Below, in pieces: positions 1 to 9,211 of a stretch of 64,000 nucleotides of DNA (position 1 is the stretch's first letter; each line of letters begins with the position of its first letter). The translations under genes and the position numbers were made by a program. Origin of the DNA: Dyadobacter sediminis (GTDB taxonomy: Bacteria > Bacteroidota > Bacteroidia > Cytophagales > Spirosomataceae); the NCBI RefSeq assembly GCF_005860765.1, contig NZ_VCEI01000030.1:186001-250000 (forward strand). Reading direction: 5' to 3'. Below the pieces are notes generated by a model, which made no database searches, was not told the origin of the DNA, and worked only from the letters and a program-made list of their open reading frames with translations.

Positions 1-199
1 TCGGATCTTTGAGCTCGCCGGTGAGCTTGCCGTCTTTTCTGACAAGGTCCGTAACCAGTTTGGAATCTCCGTTTGGTGTTCCAACGACTGAAACTTCCCA
101 TTTTCCTGCAAAGAAATCGTTTGAGGCGGCTGTTTGGGAGTAGCTTTTGAAGACTACTGCCGTGAACAAAAAGATAAAAAGGATACTGGCTTTTTTCAT
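1..199 (-). CDS. Secreted protein of unknown function, N-terminal part only
   Basis: This is the first 66 codons of a minus-strand gene that continues beyond the left edge. It opens with MKKASILFIFLFTAVV, followed by a Gln-Thr just past the hydrophobic stretch, which looks like a Sec signal peptide with cleavage near residue 22. The visible mature part (NDFFAGKWEVSVVGTP, then LVTDLVRKDGKLTGEL) reads like the first strands of a small beta-barrel or lipocalin-like fold, but I cannot name a family from so little. It is divergent from the Nudix-type regulator at 548, and a palindrome at 366-388 lies between them, so it may be one of that regulator's targets. That link is inference. Confidence 0.8.
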   Translation of the reverse strand, partial: MKKASILFIFLFTAVVFKSYSQTAASNDFFAGKWEVSVVGTPNGDSKLVTDLVRKDGKLTGELKDP

Positions 200-547
200 T
201 GTTATGGTTGGTTAAATTGAAATGCTTCTTTCGGACTTATTTATATGCATGAATTGTTTTGCCAGCTATCATCCGGAAAATATCTTTCTGATTGCAAACG
301 CCTTATATTATCGGTTTTCAGCAAGCCGTCTGTTATTGGCTGAACAAAGCTATTACTAATTTTAGTATTGTCTATAATTTAGACAATAAATATTTTTATA
401 CTTTACATTCGCATTGTTCCATTGTCAGCAAAAGCGATGCAGCCGGTCAGGATGAATGCTGCAATTTTGACTTCCGGTACAGTTTTATCACCATGGCTGA
501 CGAGGAAGAAAAATATTTGAACTAAATTCATTCTTTAAATTTGTCCT
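200..547. other. Divergent intergenic region with operator-like palindromes
   Basis: This region separates the minus-strand secreted-protein gene from the plus-strand Nudix-type regulator. It is AT-rich. It holds one perfect 9-bp-arm palindrome (listed separately) and, just before it, the smaller dyad ACTAA-tt-TTAGT at 355-366. The open frame that can be read at 292-525 has no family character and is probably not a gene. Confidence 0.6.
366..388. promoter_or_regulatory. Candidate operator for the adjacent Nudix-type regulator
   Basis: The arms TATTGTCTA and TAGACAATA are exact reverse complements separated by TAATT, giving a 23-bp symmetric site. It sits about 160 bp upstream of the regulator start and about 170 bp upstream of the divergent secreted-protein start. 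Nudix-fold winged-helix regulators of this type (NrtR, and the Bacteroidetes sugar regulators AraR/XylR) bind symmetric sites of about 20 bp near their own genes. The symmetry is seen directly; the assignment to this protein is inference. Confidence 0.5.
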
Positions 548-1273
548 ATGCATCATCCCAGTGAACAGAACTACATTCAGCAGCTTTCCATTGATTGCGT
601 CATATTCGGTTATCATGAAAAGCAACTGAAAGTGCTGGTTCCCAAACTTGATTTCAATGGAGATTTCTGGGCAGTACCGGGCGGTTTTGTTTATCAGAAT
701 GAAGATATCGACGCTGCTGCCAACAGAATCCTTCAGGAACGGACCGGTATCTCGGAAATTTACCTGGAACAGTTTTACGTTTTTGGAAAAGCCGCCAGAA
801 ACAGCCTGGAATTTATTGATAAACTGATTTCGCTCAATCCTGAAAGGCTGACCGGCAATGGCCTCAACCGGAAAGAATACGACTGGTTTACCCGGAGATT
901 TGTTTCGGTCGGATACTATGCGCTTGTGGATATCAATAAAGTAACGCCTCAGAAAACGGATCTGGACGAGTCGATCAACTGGTATAACATAAAGGAACTT
1001 CCGGGCATGATCATGGATCATAACGCGATTGCTGCAAAAGCGCTGGATGCGCTACGGCTCAGTCTGGACGAAAAACTAATTGCTTTTAACCTGCTTCCGG
1101 AGACTTTCACCATGAAGGAAGTCCAGGAACTTTACGAAACGATTTTTGACAAGCCCTTTGCCCGGAATAATTTCCAGAAAAAAATTTTGGACCTGAACGT
1201 GCTGGAACGGCTGGACAAGAAATTTACAGGCGCAGCCAATAAAGCTCCGTTCCTGTACCGCATTAAAAAGTAA
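548..1273 (+). CDS. Nudix-fold winged-helix transcriptional regulator (NrtR/AraR-like)
   Basis: The protein has 241 residues. The N-terminal two thirds (about 12-145) is a Nudix domain with the typical opening LSIDCVIFGY and the WAVPGGFV strand. The C-terminal third (about 160-238) matches the winged helix of the NrtR family, with the motif LPETFTMKEVQELYE, then RNNFQKKILDL and a final LYRIKK. The Nudix box is degenerate. After GGFVYQNED the expected REUxEE core reads RILQER, so the first and last acidic catalytic positions are lost. Such proteins usually sense a sugar or ADP-ribose-type ligand without hydrolysing it. The Bacteroidetes members known as AraR and XylR control pentose use; which ligand applies here cannot be read from sequence. 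It is divergent from a secreted-protein gene across a palindrome. Confidence 0.85.
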   Translation: MHHPSEQNYIQQLSIDCVIFGYHEKQLKVLVPKLDFNGDFWAVPGGFVYQNEDIDAAANRILQERTGISEIYLEQFYVFGKAARNSLEFIDKLISLNPERLTGNGLNRKEYDWFTRRFVSVGYYALVDINKVTPQKTDLDESINWYNIKELPGMIMDHNAIAAKALDALRLSLDEKLIAFNLLPETFTMKEVQELYETIFDKPFARNNFQKKILDLNVLERLDKKFTGAANKAPFLYRIKK

Positions 1274-1307
1274 TTTCTTTTAACGTCCGAAAGGGTTCTG
1301 CAACAAA

Positions 1308-1354
1308 AAAGGAGTGATTGAAAGAGTTTTTAAAACTCCCGCAATCACTCCTTT
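1308..1354. terminator. Bidirectional hairpin terminator between convergent genes
   Basis: AAAGGAGTGATTG (1308-1320) pairs perfectly with CAATCACTCCTTT (1342-1354). A nested GAGTTTT/AAAACTC hairpin sits in the loop. The element lies between the end of the Nudix-type regulator and the end of the outer-membrane channel gene, so it can serve both strands. Confidence 0.7.
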
Positions 1355-1410
1355 CAACTGTATCTAAATAATTACCTGAAAGCAGTTATTTACAAAACAT
1401 GCCGGTGCCG

Positions 1411-2850
1411 TCAGTTCCAGCCGCCGCCCAGTGCCCGGTAAATATTGACCGTAGCATTCATTTGCTGCATTTTGGTTTCAATCAGATCGAATTTGGATTC
1501 CAGTGCTTCCCGTTGCGTCAGCAACACTTCCATATAATCCGCTCTTGCTGAGGTAAAAAGACGGTTGGCAATGGTAGTCGACTCGTTCAGTGCCTGTACT
1601 TCCCTGAATTTGGTGTCGTAGCTTTGTTCCAGGTTACTGATGTTGGAAAGCTGATTTACAACCTCGATATATGCATTCAGAACCGTTCTTTCGTAATCAT
1701 AGATACTCTGGATCTGTCTTGCATTGGCGCTGTAATACGTAGCCTGAATTGCATTTTTATTGATCAATGGCCCGGCCAGATCGCCAACCAGCGTTGACAT
1801 CAGTGATTTGGGTACATTGCCAAGGTAAATCGGATTGAAAGCCTGCAGACCCACAGCTGCATTCAGACCCAGTGAAGGATAAAAATTGGCCCGTGCCACC
1901 TGAATGTCCAGATTGGCAGCTGCCAGATTTTGTTCTGCCTGCCTTACGTCCGGCCGGTTTTCCAGCAATTGTGATGGAATTCCGGCACGGATCATTTGCG
2001 GCATCATGGTGTCAAAATTCTGGCTGTTTCGTGCAATAGGCTGCGGGTAACGGCCCAGCAAAAAGTTGATCCTGTTTTCTGTCTCAACAATCCGCTGACG
2101 AATGGCATACTGCCGGTTCTGCGTATTAAGCACCTGCGCTTCAAACCTGCGGACGGCCAGTTCCGTTACGCGGGTGGCTTCCTTTTGCATTTTCACGATC
2201 TGCAACGCATTGGTCTGAATCTGAATATTCTGGCTGACGATGGCCAGCTGCGTATCCATTGCCAGCAGTTCATAATAGGAATTGGCAATTTCAGAGATCA
2301 GGTTGGTTACCATAAAGTTTTTGCCCTCGACAGACGACAGGTATCTGTTCACCGCGGCTTTTCTTGCATTCCGTAGCTTGTGCCAGATATCTACTTCCCA
2401 GCGCGCATAAGCACCCAGAACGAAGTCCGGCAGCGGCTCGGGGGTTTCCCTTCCCGGCTTTATTTCCGTAGTGGCCTCACTGGAACCCACCTGCGTGTAC
2501 CGGCCTGCTTTCTCGATTCCTGCTCCGGCACGTAAGCCTACAAAGGGCAGATATTCCCCTTTTCTTGCACGGATCTCCTGTTTTGAAATCTCGATTTCCT
2601 GCAATGTAATATTCAGCTCCTGGTTATTGTTCAGGGCAGTGTCGATCAAGGCAACCAGGTTTGGATCGGTAAAATATTCTTTCCACCGCAGCCTGGCCGA
2701 GTTGGCGGTGTCCTGCGAGTTGTTGTAACTCGCAGGAATTGCTGATTTGTTAGGTGTTCTCTGAACCAGTGACGGCGCATTGCACCCGCTGTAAGCCAGG
2801 GCTATAAATGCTATCCCGACCCAATTCAATATTCTGTTATTGCGCATCAT
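1411..2850 (-). CDS. Outer-membrane efflux channel lipoprotein (TolC/NodT family)
   Basis: This is the outer-membrane factor of the tripartite efflux operon; it forms the exit duct through the outer membrane. The preferred start is the ATG at 2850, giving about 479 residues that begin MMRNNRILNWVGIAF and reach a lipobox YSGC, with the lipid-carrying Cys at residue 23. A start at 2889 is also open but puts 13 charged residues ahead of the signal. The body shows the two long helical repeats of the family: WKEYFTDPNLVALIDTALNNN near the start of repeat 1, SLGLNAAVGLQ in repeat 2, and the family's closing segment MQQMNATVNIYRALGGGWN. The start overlaps the stop of the RND pump gene by about 14 bp, so translation is probably coupled. 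Substrate is unknown. Confidence 0.93.
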   Translation of the reverse strand: MMRNNRILNWVGIAFIALAYSGCNAPSLVQRTPNKSAIPASYNNSQDTANSARLRWKEYFTDPNLVALIDTALNNNQELNITLQEIEISKQEIRARKGEYLPFVGLRAGAGIEKAGRYTQVGSSEATTEIKPGRETPEPLPDFVLGAYARWEVDIWHKLRNARKAAVNRYLSSVEGKNFMVTNLISEIANSYYELLAMDTQLAIVSQNIQIQTNALQIVKMQKEATRVTELAVRRFEAQVLNTQNRQYAIRQRIVETENRINFLLGRYPQPIARNSQNFDTMMPQMIRAGIPSQLLENRPDVRQAEQNLAAANLDIQVARANFYPSLGLNAAVGLQAFNPIYLGNVPKSLMSTLVGDLAGPLINKNAIQATYYSANARQIQSIYDYERTVLNAYIEVVNQLSNISNLEQSYDTKFREVQALNESTTIANRLFTSARADYMEVLLTQREALESKFDLIETKMQQMNATVNIYRALGGGWN

Positions 2851-5800
2851 TTTGAGTTTCTTGTATTTGAGGGAAAGTGTCGATCGCATGAACGAAGCCT
2901 TCGGACAATGAGCTGTCTTCTTCGTCTTTGATCATTTTTCTGCCATCGGCCAGGCTGCCAAATATATAATATAACCCGGGTATGATGATAACCCCGAAAA
3001 TAGTACCGAACAGCATACCGCCCATGGCAGAAGCACCAATTGTACGGTTACCGATCGCTCCTGCGCCCGTTGCAATAATCAATGGTATCAAACCTGCAAC
3101 AAAGGCAAATGAAGTCATCAGGATCGGACGGAAACGGACTTTGGCTCCTTCAATGGCTGCATTCAGGATTGTTTCTCCCTGCTGACGCTTCTGGACGGCA
3201 AACTCCACGATCAGTACGGCATTTTTACCCAGCAAACCGACAAGCATGATCAATCCGATCTGCGCATAGATGTTGTTTTCAAGGCCCATCAATTTCAGCA
3301 GCAGGAACGAACCGAATACACCGACCGGCAGCGACAACACCACTGCAAACGGAATAATGAAACTTTCATACTGAGCTGCCAGTACAAAGTATACGAATGC
3401 CAGTACGATCATGAATACAACAAGCGACTCATTTCCGCGGATTGATTCATCGTAGGAAAGACCTTCGAAAGCAATGTCATACCCTTGCGGCAATGTCTTG
3501 GCTGCAACTTCCCGAATAGCCTGAATGGCATCCGCAGTCGTATAACCTTTGGCCGGAAGCCCCTGGATCGCTGCTGAATTGTAAAGGTTGAAACGGGTAA
3601 TCTCATTGGGACCCTGCCCTTTTTTCAGCGTCATAAAAGATGAGTAAGGCACCATTTCCCCTGCATCATTTTTTACAAACAGCTTTAAGAGATCGGATGG
3701 AAGTCTTCTGAAACTCGGATCAGACTGCACGTACACTTTAAAAAACTGGTTAAATCTTGTAAAACCCTGTTCATACGTACTACCGATCATGATGTTGAGG
3801 TTGTCCATTGCTTTTCCGATGGATACACCTTTCTGCATGGCCAGCTGATTGTCAATCTGCAGTTCATACTGCGGATAATTAGCGGCGAAGAACGTAAACA
3901 AGCCCGTAAGCTCCGGACGTTTGGCCAGATCATCCATGAATTTCTTGTTGATCTTGTCAAATTCGGCGTAGTCTGTATCGGATGTTTTATCCAGCAAACG
4001 CATGGAGAAACCGCCGGAAGTACCAAAACCCGGGATTGCTGGTGGTTCAAAGAATTCGACAACGGCCCCAAGACCTCTTGTTTTTGATTCCAGTTCCTCC
4101 ATGATTTCCTTCACGTTTTTATCACGATCGTGCCATGGTTTCAGGTTGATCAGACAGGTACCGGCGTTGGAACCGCGTCCTTCGGTCATGATTTCGTAAC
4201 CGGCCAGAGAAGATACCGATTCAATTCCGCCTACTTCTTCACAGATTCTCTGAAGACGACGGGAAACTTCGTTTGTCTTTTCAAGCGTAGAACCCGGAGG
4301 TGTCTGGATAATCGCATAGATCGTACTCTGGTCTTCATTCGGGATAAATCCGGAAGGCAGGACTTTGTTCACAAATACAATTCCGGCACAGAAAAGCAGC
4401 AATACTGCCCAGGTAACAACTCTGCGGCTGACAATTCCTTTCAACAAGCCCACGTAACGTCCGGTAAGTCTGTCAAAAACTCGGTTGAAGCTGTCCAGCG
4501 CTTTGGTAAGCACGTTTCTCTTTTTCGGATGTCCGTGATGATTTTGCAGCAGCATGGCGCAGAGCACCGGAGTAAGCGTAAGCGCGATCAAGGCCGAGAT
4601 TACAATGGAACTCGCCATTGTAATGGAAAACTGACGGTAGAAAGTACCCACCGGACCCGACATGAATGAGATTGGAAGGAACACCGACACCATAACGGCT
4701 GTAATCGCAATAATAGCCCCGCTGATTTCGGCAAGTACTTTTTTCACCGCATTGTAAGGCGATATACCCGGCTCTTCTTCAAACTTCGCATGGACGGCCT
4801 CGACGACGACAATCGCATCATCGACCACGATACCAATGGCAAGTACAAGAGCAAAAAGCGTAATCAGGTTAATGGAAAGTCCGAAACCCTGGATCACAAA
4901 GAAGGCTCCAATCAACGATACCGGCACGGCAAGGATCGGGATCAAAGTAGAACGCCAGTCGCCAAGGAACACAAAAACCACAAGTGCAACCAGAATAAAC
5001 GCATCGCGCAGCGTATCAATAACCTGCTCGATGGACGCATCCAGAAATTGGGAAACGTCATAGCTGATCTTGTAATCCACGCCCGGAGGAAAGGAGGCTT
5101 TCATTACATCCAGCTTCTTCTTTACTTCTTCTATTACATCACTGGCGTTACTGCCGTAGTTTTGTCTGAGTACAATGGCCGCCGAAGGATGGCCGTCCAG
5201 GTTGGAGTAAATATCAAAGAATTCACTCCCCAGCTCGACTTTGGCAATATCCCTTAAATGGATGCTTTCACCCGCCGGATTTGCCCGGATAATGATATTT
5301 TCATACTCTTCCGGTTTGTCATATCTTCCTTTATAAGTAAGCACGTATTCCAGCGACTGGGCCGCGATACCCGAGCTTTGCCCGATCCGGCCGGGACGGC
5401 CCACGATACTTTGCTCACCCACTGCCTTCATGACTTCTTCCGTAGAGACATTATACGCACGCATACGTTCAGGATTCAGCCAAAGACGCATGGCATATCT
5501 GCGGCTACCCAATATCTGCGCTCTGGCAATCCCTTTGGTCCGCTGGATTTCCGGGATCATTTTAACCGTAGCGTAATTGAACAGGAATTTTTCGTCAATG
5601 CTCTTTTCCTTGGAATAAAGGTTGACGTACATCAGCATACTCGGCTGAACCGGCGAAATAATAACCCCTTCCCGCTGTACCAGTTCCGGCAAAAGTGGCA
5701 TTACCTGGTCCACCCTTGTTTTCACACGGATAACGGCAACGTTGGGGTCGGTCCCGGGCTCAAAGATGATCCTGAGCGTTGCCTCCCCCGCACTGGTTGC

Positions 5801-6043
5801 ATCGGTAGCGATATACCGCATGTCCTGAACACCGTTGATCGCCTGTTCCAGCGTAATGAGCGTGGATTTTACCAGTACGTCGGCACTGGCTCCGGGATAA
5901 GCTATAAAAATATTAACGGTTGTCGGGGCAATGTCCGGGAACTGGGAAATGGGTAATTTCTCAATTGCCAGGATGCCTATAAAGACGATCATGATCGAAA
6001 TCACAATAGCGAATACAGGTCTTCTTATGAATTGATTGAACAT
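2837..6043 (-). CDS. RND efflux transporter, inner-membrane pump (AcrB/HAE1 type)
   Basis: This is a proton-driven multidrug-type efflux pump of 1068 residues, the normal length for the hydrophobe/amphiphile RND class. It starts MFNQFIRRPVFAIVISIMIV, the first transmembrane helix. Helix 4 contains GIVVDDAIVVVEAVH, with the paired aspartates of the proton relay. The second half has GLLGKNAVLIVEFA, with the relay lysine, followed by the usual FRPILMTSFAFVAGLIPL. Two large periplasmic loops separate helices 1-2 and 7-8. The order adaptor, pump, channel on one strand, with a 25-bp gap to the adaptor and an overlap with the channel, defines a complete RND system. No regulator gene adjoins it. The substrate cannot be predicted. 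Confidence 0.97.
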   Translation of the reverse strand: MFNQFIRRPVFAIVISIMIVFIGILAIEKLPISQFPDIAPTTVNIFIAYPGASADVLVKSTLITLEQAINGVQDMRYIATDATSAGEATLRIIFEPGTDPNVAVIRVKTRVDQVMPLLPELVQREGVIISPVQPSMLMYVNLYSKEKSIDEKFLFNYATVKMIPEIQRTKGIARAQILGSRRYAMRLWLNPERMRAYNVSTEEVMKAVGEQSIVGRPGRIGQSSGIAAQSLEYVLTYKGRYDKPEEYENIIIRANPAGESIHLRDIAKVELGSEFFDIYSNLDGHPSAAIVLRQNYGSNASDVIEEVKKKLDVMKASFPPGVDYKISYDVSQFLDASIEQVIDTLRDAFILVALVVFVFLGDWRSTLIPILAVPVSLIGAFFVIQGFGLSINLITLFALVLAIGIVVDDAIVVVEAVHAKFEEEPGISPYNAVKKVLAEISGAIIAITAVMVSVFLPISFMSGPVGTFYRQFSITMASSIVISALIALTLTPVLCAMLLQNHHGHPKKRNVLTKALDSFNRVFDRLTGRYVGLLKGIVSRRVVTWAVLLLFCAGIVFVNKVLPSGFIPNEDQSTIYAIIQTPPGSTLEKTNEVSRRLQRICEEVGGIESVSSLAGYEIMTEGRGSNAGTCLINLKPWHDRDKNVKEIMEELESKTRGLGAVVEFFEPPAIPGFGTSGGFSMRLLDKTSDTDYAEFDKINKKFMDDLAKRPELTGLFTFFAANYPQYELQIDNQLAMQKGVSIGKAMDNLNIMIGSTYEQGFTRFNQFFKVYVQSDPSFRRLPSDLLKLFVKNDAGEMVPYSSFMTLKKGQGPNEITRFNLYNSAAIQGLPAKGYTTADAIQAIREVAAKTLPQGYDIAFEGLSYDESIRGNESLVVFMIVLAFVYFVLAAQYESFIIPFAVVLSLPVGVFGSFLLLKLMGLENNIYAQIGLIMLVGLLGKNAVLIVEFAVQKRQQGETILNAAIEGAKVRFRPILMTSFAFVAGLIPLIIATGAGAIGNRTIGASAMGGMLFGTIFGVIIIPGLYYIFGSLADGRKMIKDEEDSSLSEGFVHAIDTFPQIQETQNDAQ

Positions 6044-6068
6044 GTCTTTGTGTTTTTAGAATACCCGG

Positions 6069-7151
6069 TTATTCGGCATAAAGATTTAAATGGGAGATTA
6101 CAGAATCAGGCTGCACGAATTTGGAGTGTATTTTTTCGTTTTCGCGTACCTGGCGTAAGCCTTCCAGAAGAATTTTGTCATTTTTATCCAAACCGGATTT
6201 GACAACAAAAATGTGTGGCAGCTCGGCTGCTATGGTGATTTCCCTGGATCTGATCACATTGTTTTTGTCCAGTACATAAACGTATTTCTTTTCCAGAACC
6301 TCGAATGTCGCTTTTTGCGGAATGATCAGCGCATCCTTGAATGGCATTTTCACTACGATATTGCCCGTTTCGCCGTGTCTTAAAAGTCCCTGCGGATTCG
6401 GGAATGTGGCCCTGAAAGCGATGTTACCCGTTTCATTGTTAAAGTCGGCTTCGATGGTTTCAACCACGCCGGTATGGTCAAACATTTTGTTGTTGGCCAT
6501 CAGCAATCCTACTTTCAGCGCACCGTCTTTAATGATCTGCGTTTTGTAATCCAGGTATTCTGCTTCGGGAACATTATAGTAAACCCACATTTTACTGTTG
6601 TCCGATAAAGTTGTCAGCAGATCGCCTTCGTCCACAAGACTTCCGAGCCTTGCCTGAAAATGGTCCATAATACCATTGAACGGTGCCTTGATCTGCGTAA
6701 AGCCCAAGTGTGCCTGTGCCAGTCCAAGCTCTGCTTTTGCCTTGTCAAATTTGGCTTTGCCCAGCGCAAGTTCATTTTTTGAAACCACATTGCTGTCTGC
6801 AAGTGATTTCGTGTTCTGGTACTCGATTTCGGCAAAGTTTGCTTCTGCCTGCGCCCTTTTTGTTTCAGCTTCATAAATCATCGGCATGATCTGAAACATC
6901 AGCTGGCCTTTCTTTACCGACTGACCTTCGTCCACATAAATCTTTTCGAGATACCCTTTTTCCAGAGCCCTCAGCTCAATGTGGCTGATGGCGTGAATTT
7001 GAGCGACATATTCTTTGGTAACCAGCGTATCTTTCTGCAAAGGACTTGTTACCGAATATTCCACTTCCTCTTCCTTCTCCTCTTTTTTTGATTCACAGCT
7101 TGTGCCGAACAGCAACGCACACAAGCTCATGGCCATGAGAATCCTCTTCAT
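6069..7151 (-). CDS. RND efflux periplasmic adaptor (membrane fusion) lipoprotein
   Basis: This protein links the pump to the channel. I take the ATG at 7151, which gives 360 residues beginning MKRILMAMSLCALLFGTSC. The Cys at residue 19 is a lipobox, followed by a very acidic and basic stretch (ESKKEEKEEEVEY). A longer frame up to 7220 would bury the signal peptide. The lipoyl half-motifs are visible as KGYLEKIYVDEGQSVKKGQ and FTQIKAPFNGIMDHFQARLGSLVDEGD. They flank a helical hairpin around YEAETKRAQAEANFAEIEYQ, then come the beta-barrel and membrane-proximal domains. It is the first gene of the three-gene efflux operon, 25 bp ahead of the pump. Confidence 0.95.
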   Translation of the reverse strand: MKRILMAMSLCALLFGTSCESKKEEKEEEVEYSVTSPLQKDTLVTKEYVAQIHAISHIELRALEKGYLEKIYVDEGQSVKKGQLMFQIMPMIYEAETKRAQAEANFAEIEYQNTKSLADSNVVSKNELALGKAKFDKAKAELGLAQAHLGFTQIKAPFNGIMDHFQARLGSLVDEGDLLTTLSDNSKMWVYYNVPEAEYLDYKTQIIKDGALKVGLLMANNKMFDHTGVVETIEADFNNETGNIAFRATFPNPQGLLRHGETGNIVVKMPFKDALIIPQKATFEVLEKKYVYVLDKNNVIRSREITIAAELPHIFVVKSGLDKNDKILLEGLRQVRENEKIHSKFVQPDSVISHLNLYAE

Positions 7152-7266
7152 TATTTTGTTAGTTAATACAATATGATTTTCTTGATAATTCTTATTGAGC
7201 ATATATGCCGGATACAGCATGCCGGGGTACGGAAAAACAGCCGGTTGCGTCTGTTCAGGATTCAGA

Positions 7267-7689
7267 TCAGATGCGGAATACTTTCAGCCTGAGATACAGA
7301 AACCGGCAGGATGGAAAATAGGTAAAATGCCGGTCTTGAAAGATGCTTTTCCGGATGCCATGGAAAAATTGTCCGGCCGTATGCGTATAAAAAGCAGTAT
7401 AGAAACCCTTGCTTAACGCTATATACCTTTTGGAAGAAACCGATTCATCTTCCTTTTCTTCCACATTCACAGCAGCACTGATGGCACTTTTTCTTTCCCT
7501 GTCGGAGCGGACCGGCTTAAAGTTCAGATGCAGGTTGCCGGTTGAAATAGCATTACCGGTAAATGCCGAAACGTTGAAATTTTGCAATGAAGAAAGGTAA
7601 ACCGATTCCTCTGCACCTCCATGACGTTGAACAAAGGCGGTCAACAGAAGAATACAAATTGAAAAGTAGAATCTGAGTAACTTTATCAT
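7267..7689 (-). CDS. Small secreted protein of unknown function
   Basis: A reading frame of about 140 residues starts MIKLLRFYFSICILLLTAFV, a plausible signal peptide. It continues with a segment rich in small and polar residues (YLSSLQNFNVSAFTGNAIS) and a basic stretch RSDRERKSA, and ends in aromatic and basic residues. I do not recognise a family. It lies upstream of the efflux operon on the same strand, 115 bp before the adaptor start, so it could be a leader gene of that operon or an independent small envelope protein. The opposite strand is not convincingly coding. Confidence is limited because no motif supports it. Confidence 0.5.
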   Translation of the reverse strand: MIKLLRFYFSICILLLTAFVQRHGGAEESVYLSSLQNFNVSAFTGNAISTGNLHLNFKPVRSDRERKSAISAAVNVEEKEDESVSSKRYIALSKGFYTAFYTHTAGQFFHGIRKSIFQDRHFTYFPSCRFLYLRLKVFRI

Positions 7690-8332
7690 TGGCGGCAAAA
7701 CCGTATAAAGACGAGGTATAAAATATTGAGCTCCGGTCTAAACTTGGTTACAAATAGCGCCTGTGTTGGTTAGCATGGCATTAAATCCAAATTAAAATAA
7801 CATTAAATATTCCTATTGCCTTTTATGAATAGGAATGAAGGGAGATAATTTATAAACATATATATACTGCAAATGCACAAAACCCAATTACTTTCTTTGT
7901 ATTTTATGCATTTTCTTTACATCGGAAGCAATCCGTTGCTTCTACAAAAAATTATATTTTTACTAATTCAAAACTATGATTTAAGAGCAAATAATTTCAT
8001 CCCATGTAGGATCTGAAAAGGAATCTCATCTTTTCATTTCACAGTATTTCTTAATCAAGAAATTCAAAAATTTTGCCTTGTTACGGTGAGGATCAGCGAA
8101 AGCTCCCTAAGTGCTTTTATGAACGTTTGGACACCTAAGACAAGGTACTGGGCTTTCCGCAGAGCAGGGAATGGGAAAACCCGCCTACATTCGGAGGCGT
8201 AAACTGGGACCACGTAAGAATATTTTTCTGCAAAGAAGCACAGGGCAGCCCCGGTACATGGATTTACATAGACGTGGAAAATGTAGCATCGCTGACAATG
8301 CCTTTATCTTTTTACTTGCTGTTGACAGACAT
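7690..8332. other. Intergenic region with a structured or formerly coding segment
   Basis: Positions 7690-8040 are AT-rich with nothing recognisable. At 8046-8063 there is a small hairpin, ATTTCTT-aatc-AAGAAAT. From about 8075 to 8330 the base composition becomes gene-like. CCTTGT (8076-8081) pairs with ACAAGG (8140-8145), enclosing AGC-GAAA-GCT with a GNRA-type loop. Plus-strand translation from about 8065 to 8300 gives a tryptophan-rich frame (EWENPPTFGGVNWDHVRIF, then GSPGTWIYIDVENV) broken by one TAA at 8136. The reverse strand is also open here. This could be a decayed gene or a structured RNA; I cannot decide between them. Confidence 0.3.
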
Positions 8333-9211
8333 CTATTTCTTTGCAGTAATCTGCCTTTTGAAAAAAGCCCAGGATTCTTCAAAAACATCAAAGTCCGTAG
8401 GAAATTCGTGTTTGCCGTTGATTACTTTCAGCAGCGTAACTTCTGGCTTTCCTTTTTGTTGATAGGTATATTTTTCAACTGTTACATTATTGTTCTTATC
8501 TGCATCGGGCAGCATCGTTTTGACCGGATTTCCTTCATAGCCATCCAGCTTTGCCCAGTATTGAAACGATTGTTCCGTTGCGCGTACGGTGCCCAGCGTT
8601 ACGCCCGGCGTATTGACTTCGCCGCCATTGTAAGGATTTGTCTGGTCGGCTGTGCCATTGGTAATCATTACCGGAATGGGTACGTTCATTGGCGTACAAT
8701 CCATGTTTTCCTGCGTCGGCAAATTGGCCACAATGGCGGAAATGGCTTTGATCTTTCCAGGCATTGTCAATCCCAGCTTATAAGCCATGTGTCCGCCGCC
8801 GGAAAAACCGCTGGCAAAGACATGCGCTTCGTTAATATGGAATTTGCTTTTAAAATAGGCAATCATACCTTCAAAAAAGGCTTCTTCATTCAGATTTTCA
8901 ACATTCGTCAAAGCTGTGGAAGCTTTGCGGCATTCGTTCCAGTATCTTTTGTAACCCGCAGGATAAACAATGATCAGATTTTCAGCTTCCGACATGGCTT
9001 CCAGTTTCGTGGCATGCCTCACAATACTCTGCGGATCGCCGCCGGAGCCATGCATAATGAATACAAGACTTGCGCCGGGTTTGACGGTCTTTGGCTTATT
9101 GTATAAAAAGCTGCGCTGCCTCCCTTCAATCAGCAGCGAATCCGAAACAAGCTGTGCTTTCGCTGTTATACAAAACAATAATAAAAGTGCTGAGAGTATC
9201 TTTCTGGACAT
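8333..9211 (-). CDS. Secreted esterase of the PHB depolymerase / feruloyl esterase family
   Basis: This is an alpha/beta-hydrolase of about 292 residues from the start at 9211 (MSRKILSALLLLFCITAKAQ, a clear signal peptide; the upstream extension to 9274 lacks signal character). The oxyanion region is FIMHGSGGD near residue 55. The nucleophile elbow GFSGGGHM places the catalytic Ser at about 137. Asp 189 lies in NGTADQTNPYNGG, and the final His is about 268 in GKHEFP. This order is typical of extracellular PHB-depolymerase-like (LpqC-type) esterases, which cleave polyesters, feruloyl or acetyl esters. The substrate is unknown, and no polymer-synthesis genes are nearby. It stands alone, convergent with nothing obvious. 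Confidence 0.88.
   Translation of the reverse strand: MSRKILSALLLLFCITAKAQLVSDSLLIEGRQRSFLYNKPKTVKPGASLVFIMHGSGGDPQSIVRHATKLEAMSEAENLIIVYPAGYKRYWNECRKASTALTNVENLNEEAFFEGMIAYFKSKFHINEAHVFASGFSGGGHMAYKLGLTMPGKIKAISAIVANLPTQENMDCTPMNVPIPVMITNGTADQTNPYNGGEVNTPGVTLGTVRATEQSFQYWAKLDGYEGNPVKTMLPDADKNNNVTVEKYTYQQKGKPEVTLLKVINGKHEFPTDFDVFEESWAFFKRQITAKK

Noticed and set aside
4130..5956. Plus-strand frames of 155-232 codons opposite the RND pump
   Set aside because: They are mirror frames of a clearly coding pump gene with all family motifs; composition is basic and motif-free.
8171..9106. Plus-strand frame of 311 codons
   Set aside because: It lies opposite the esterase gene, which has a signal peptide and a full catalytic triad; this frame has no motif.
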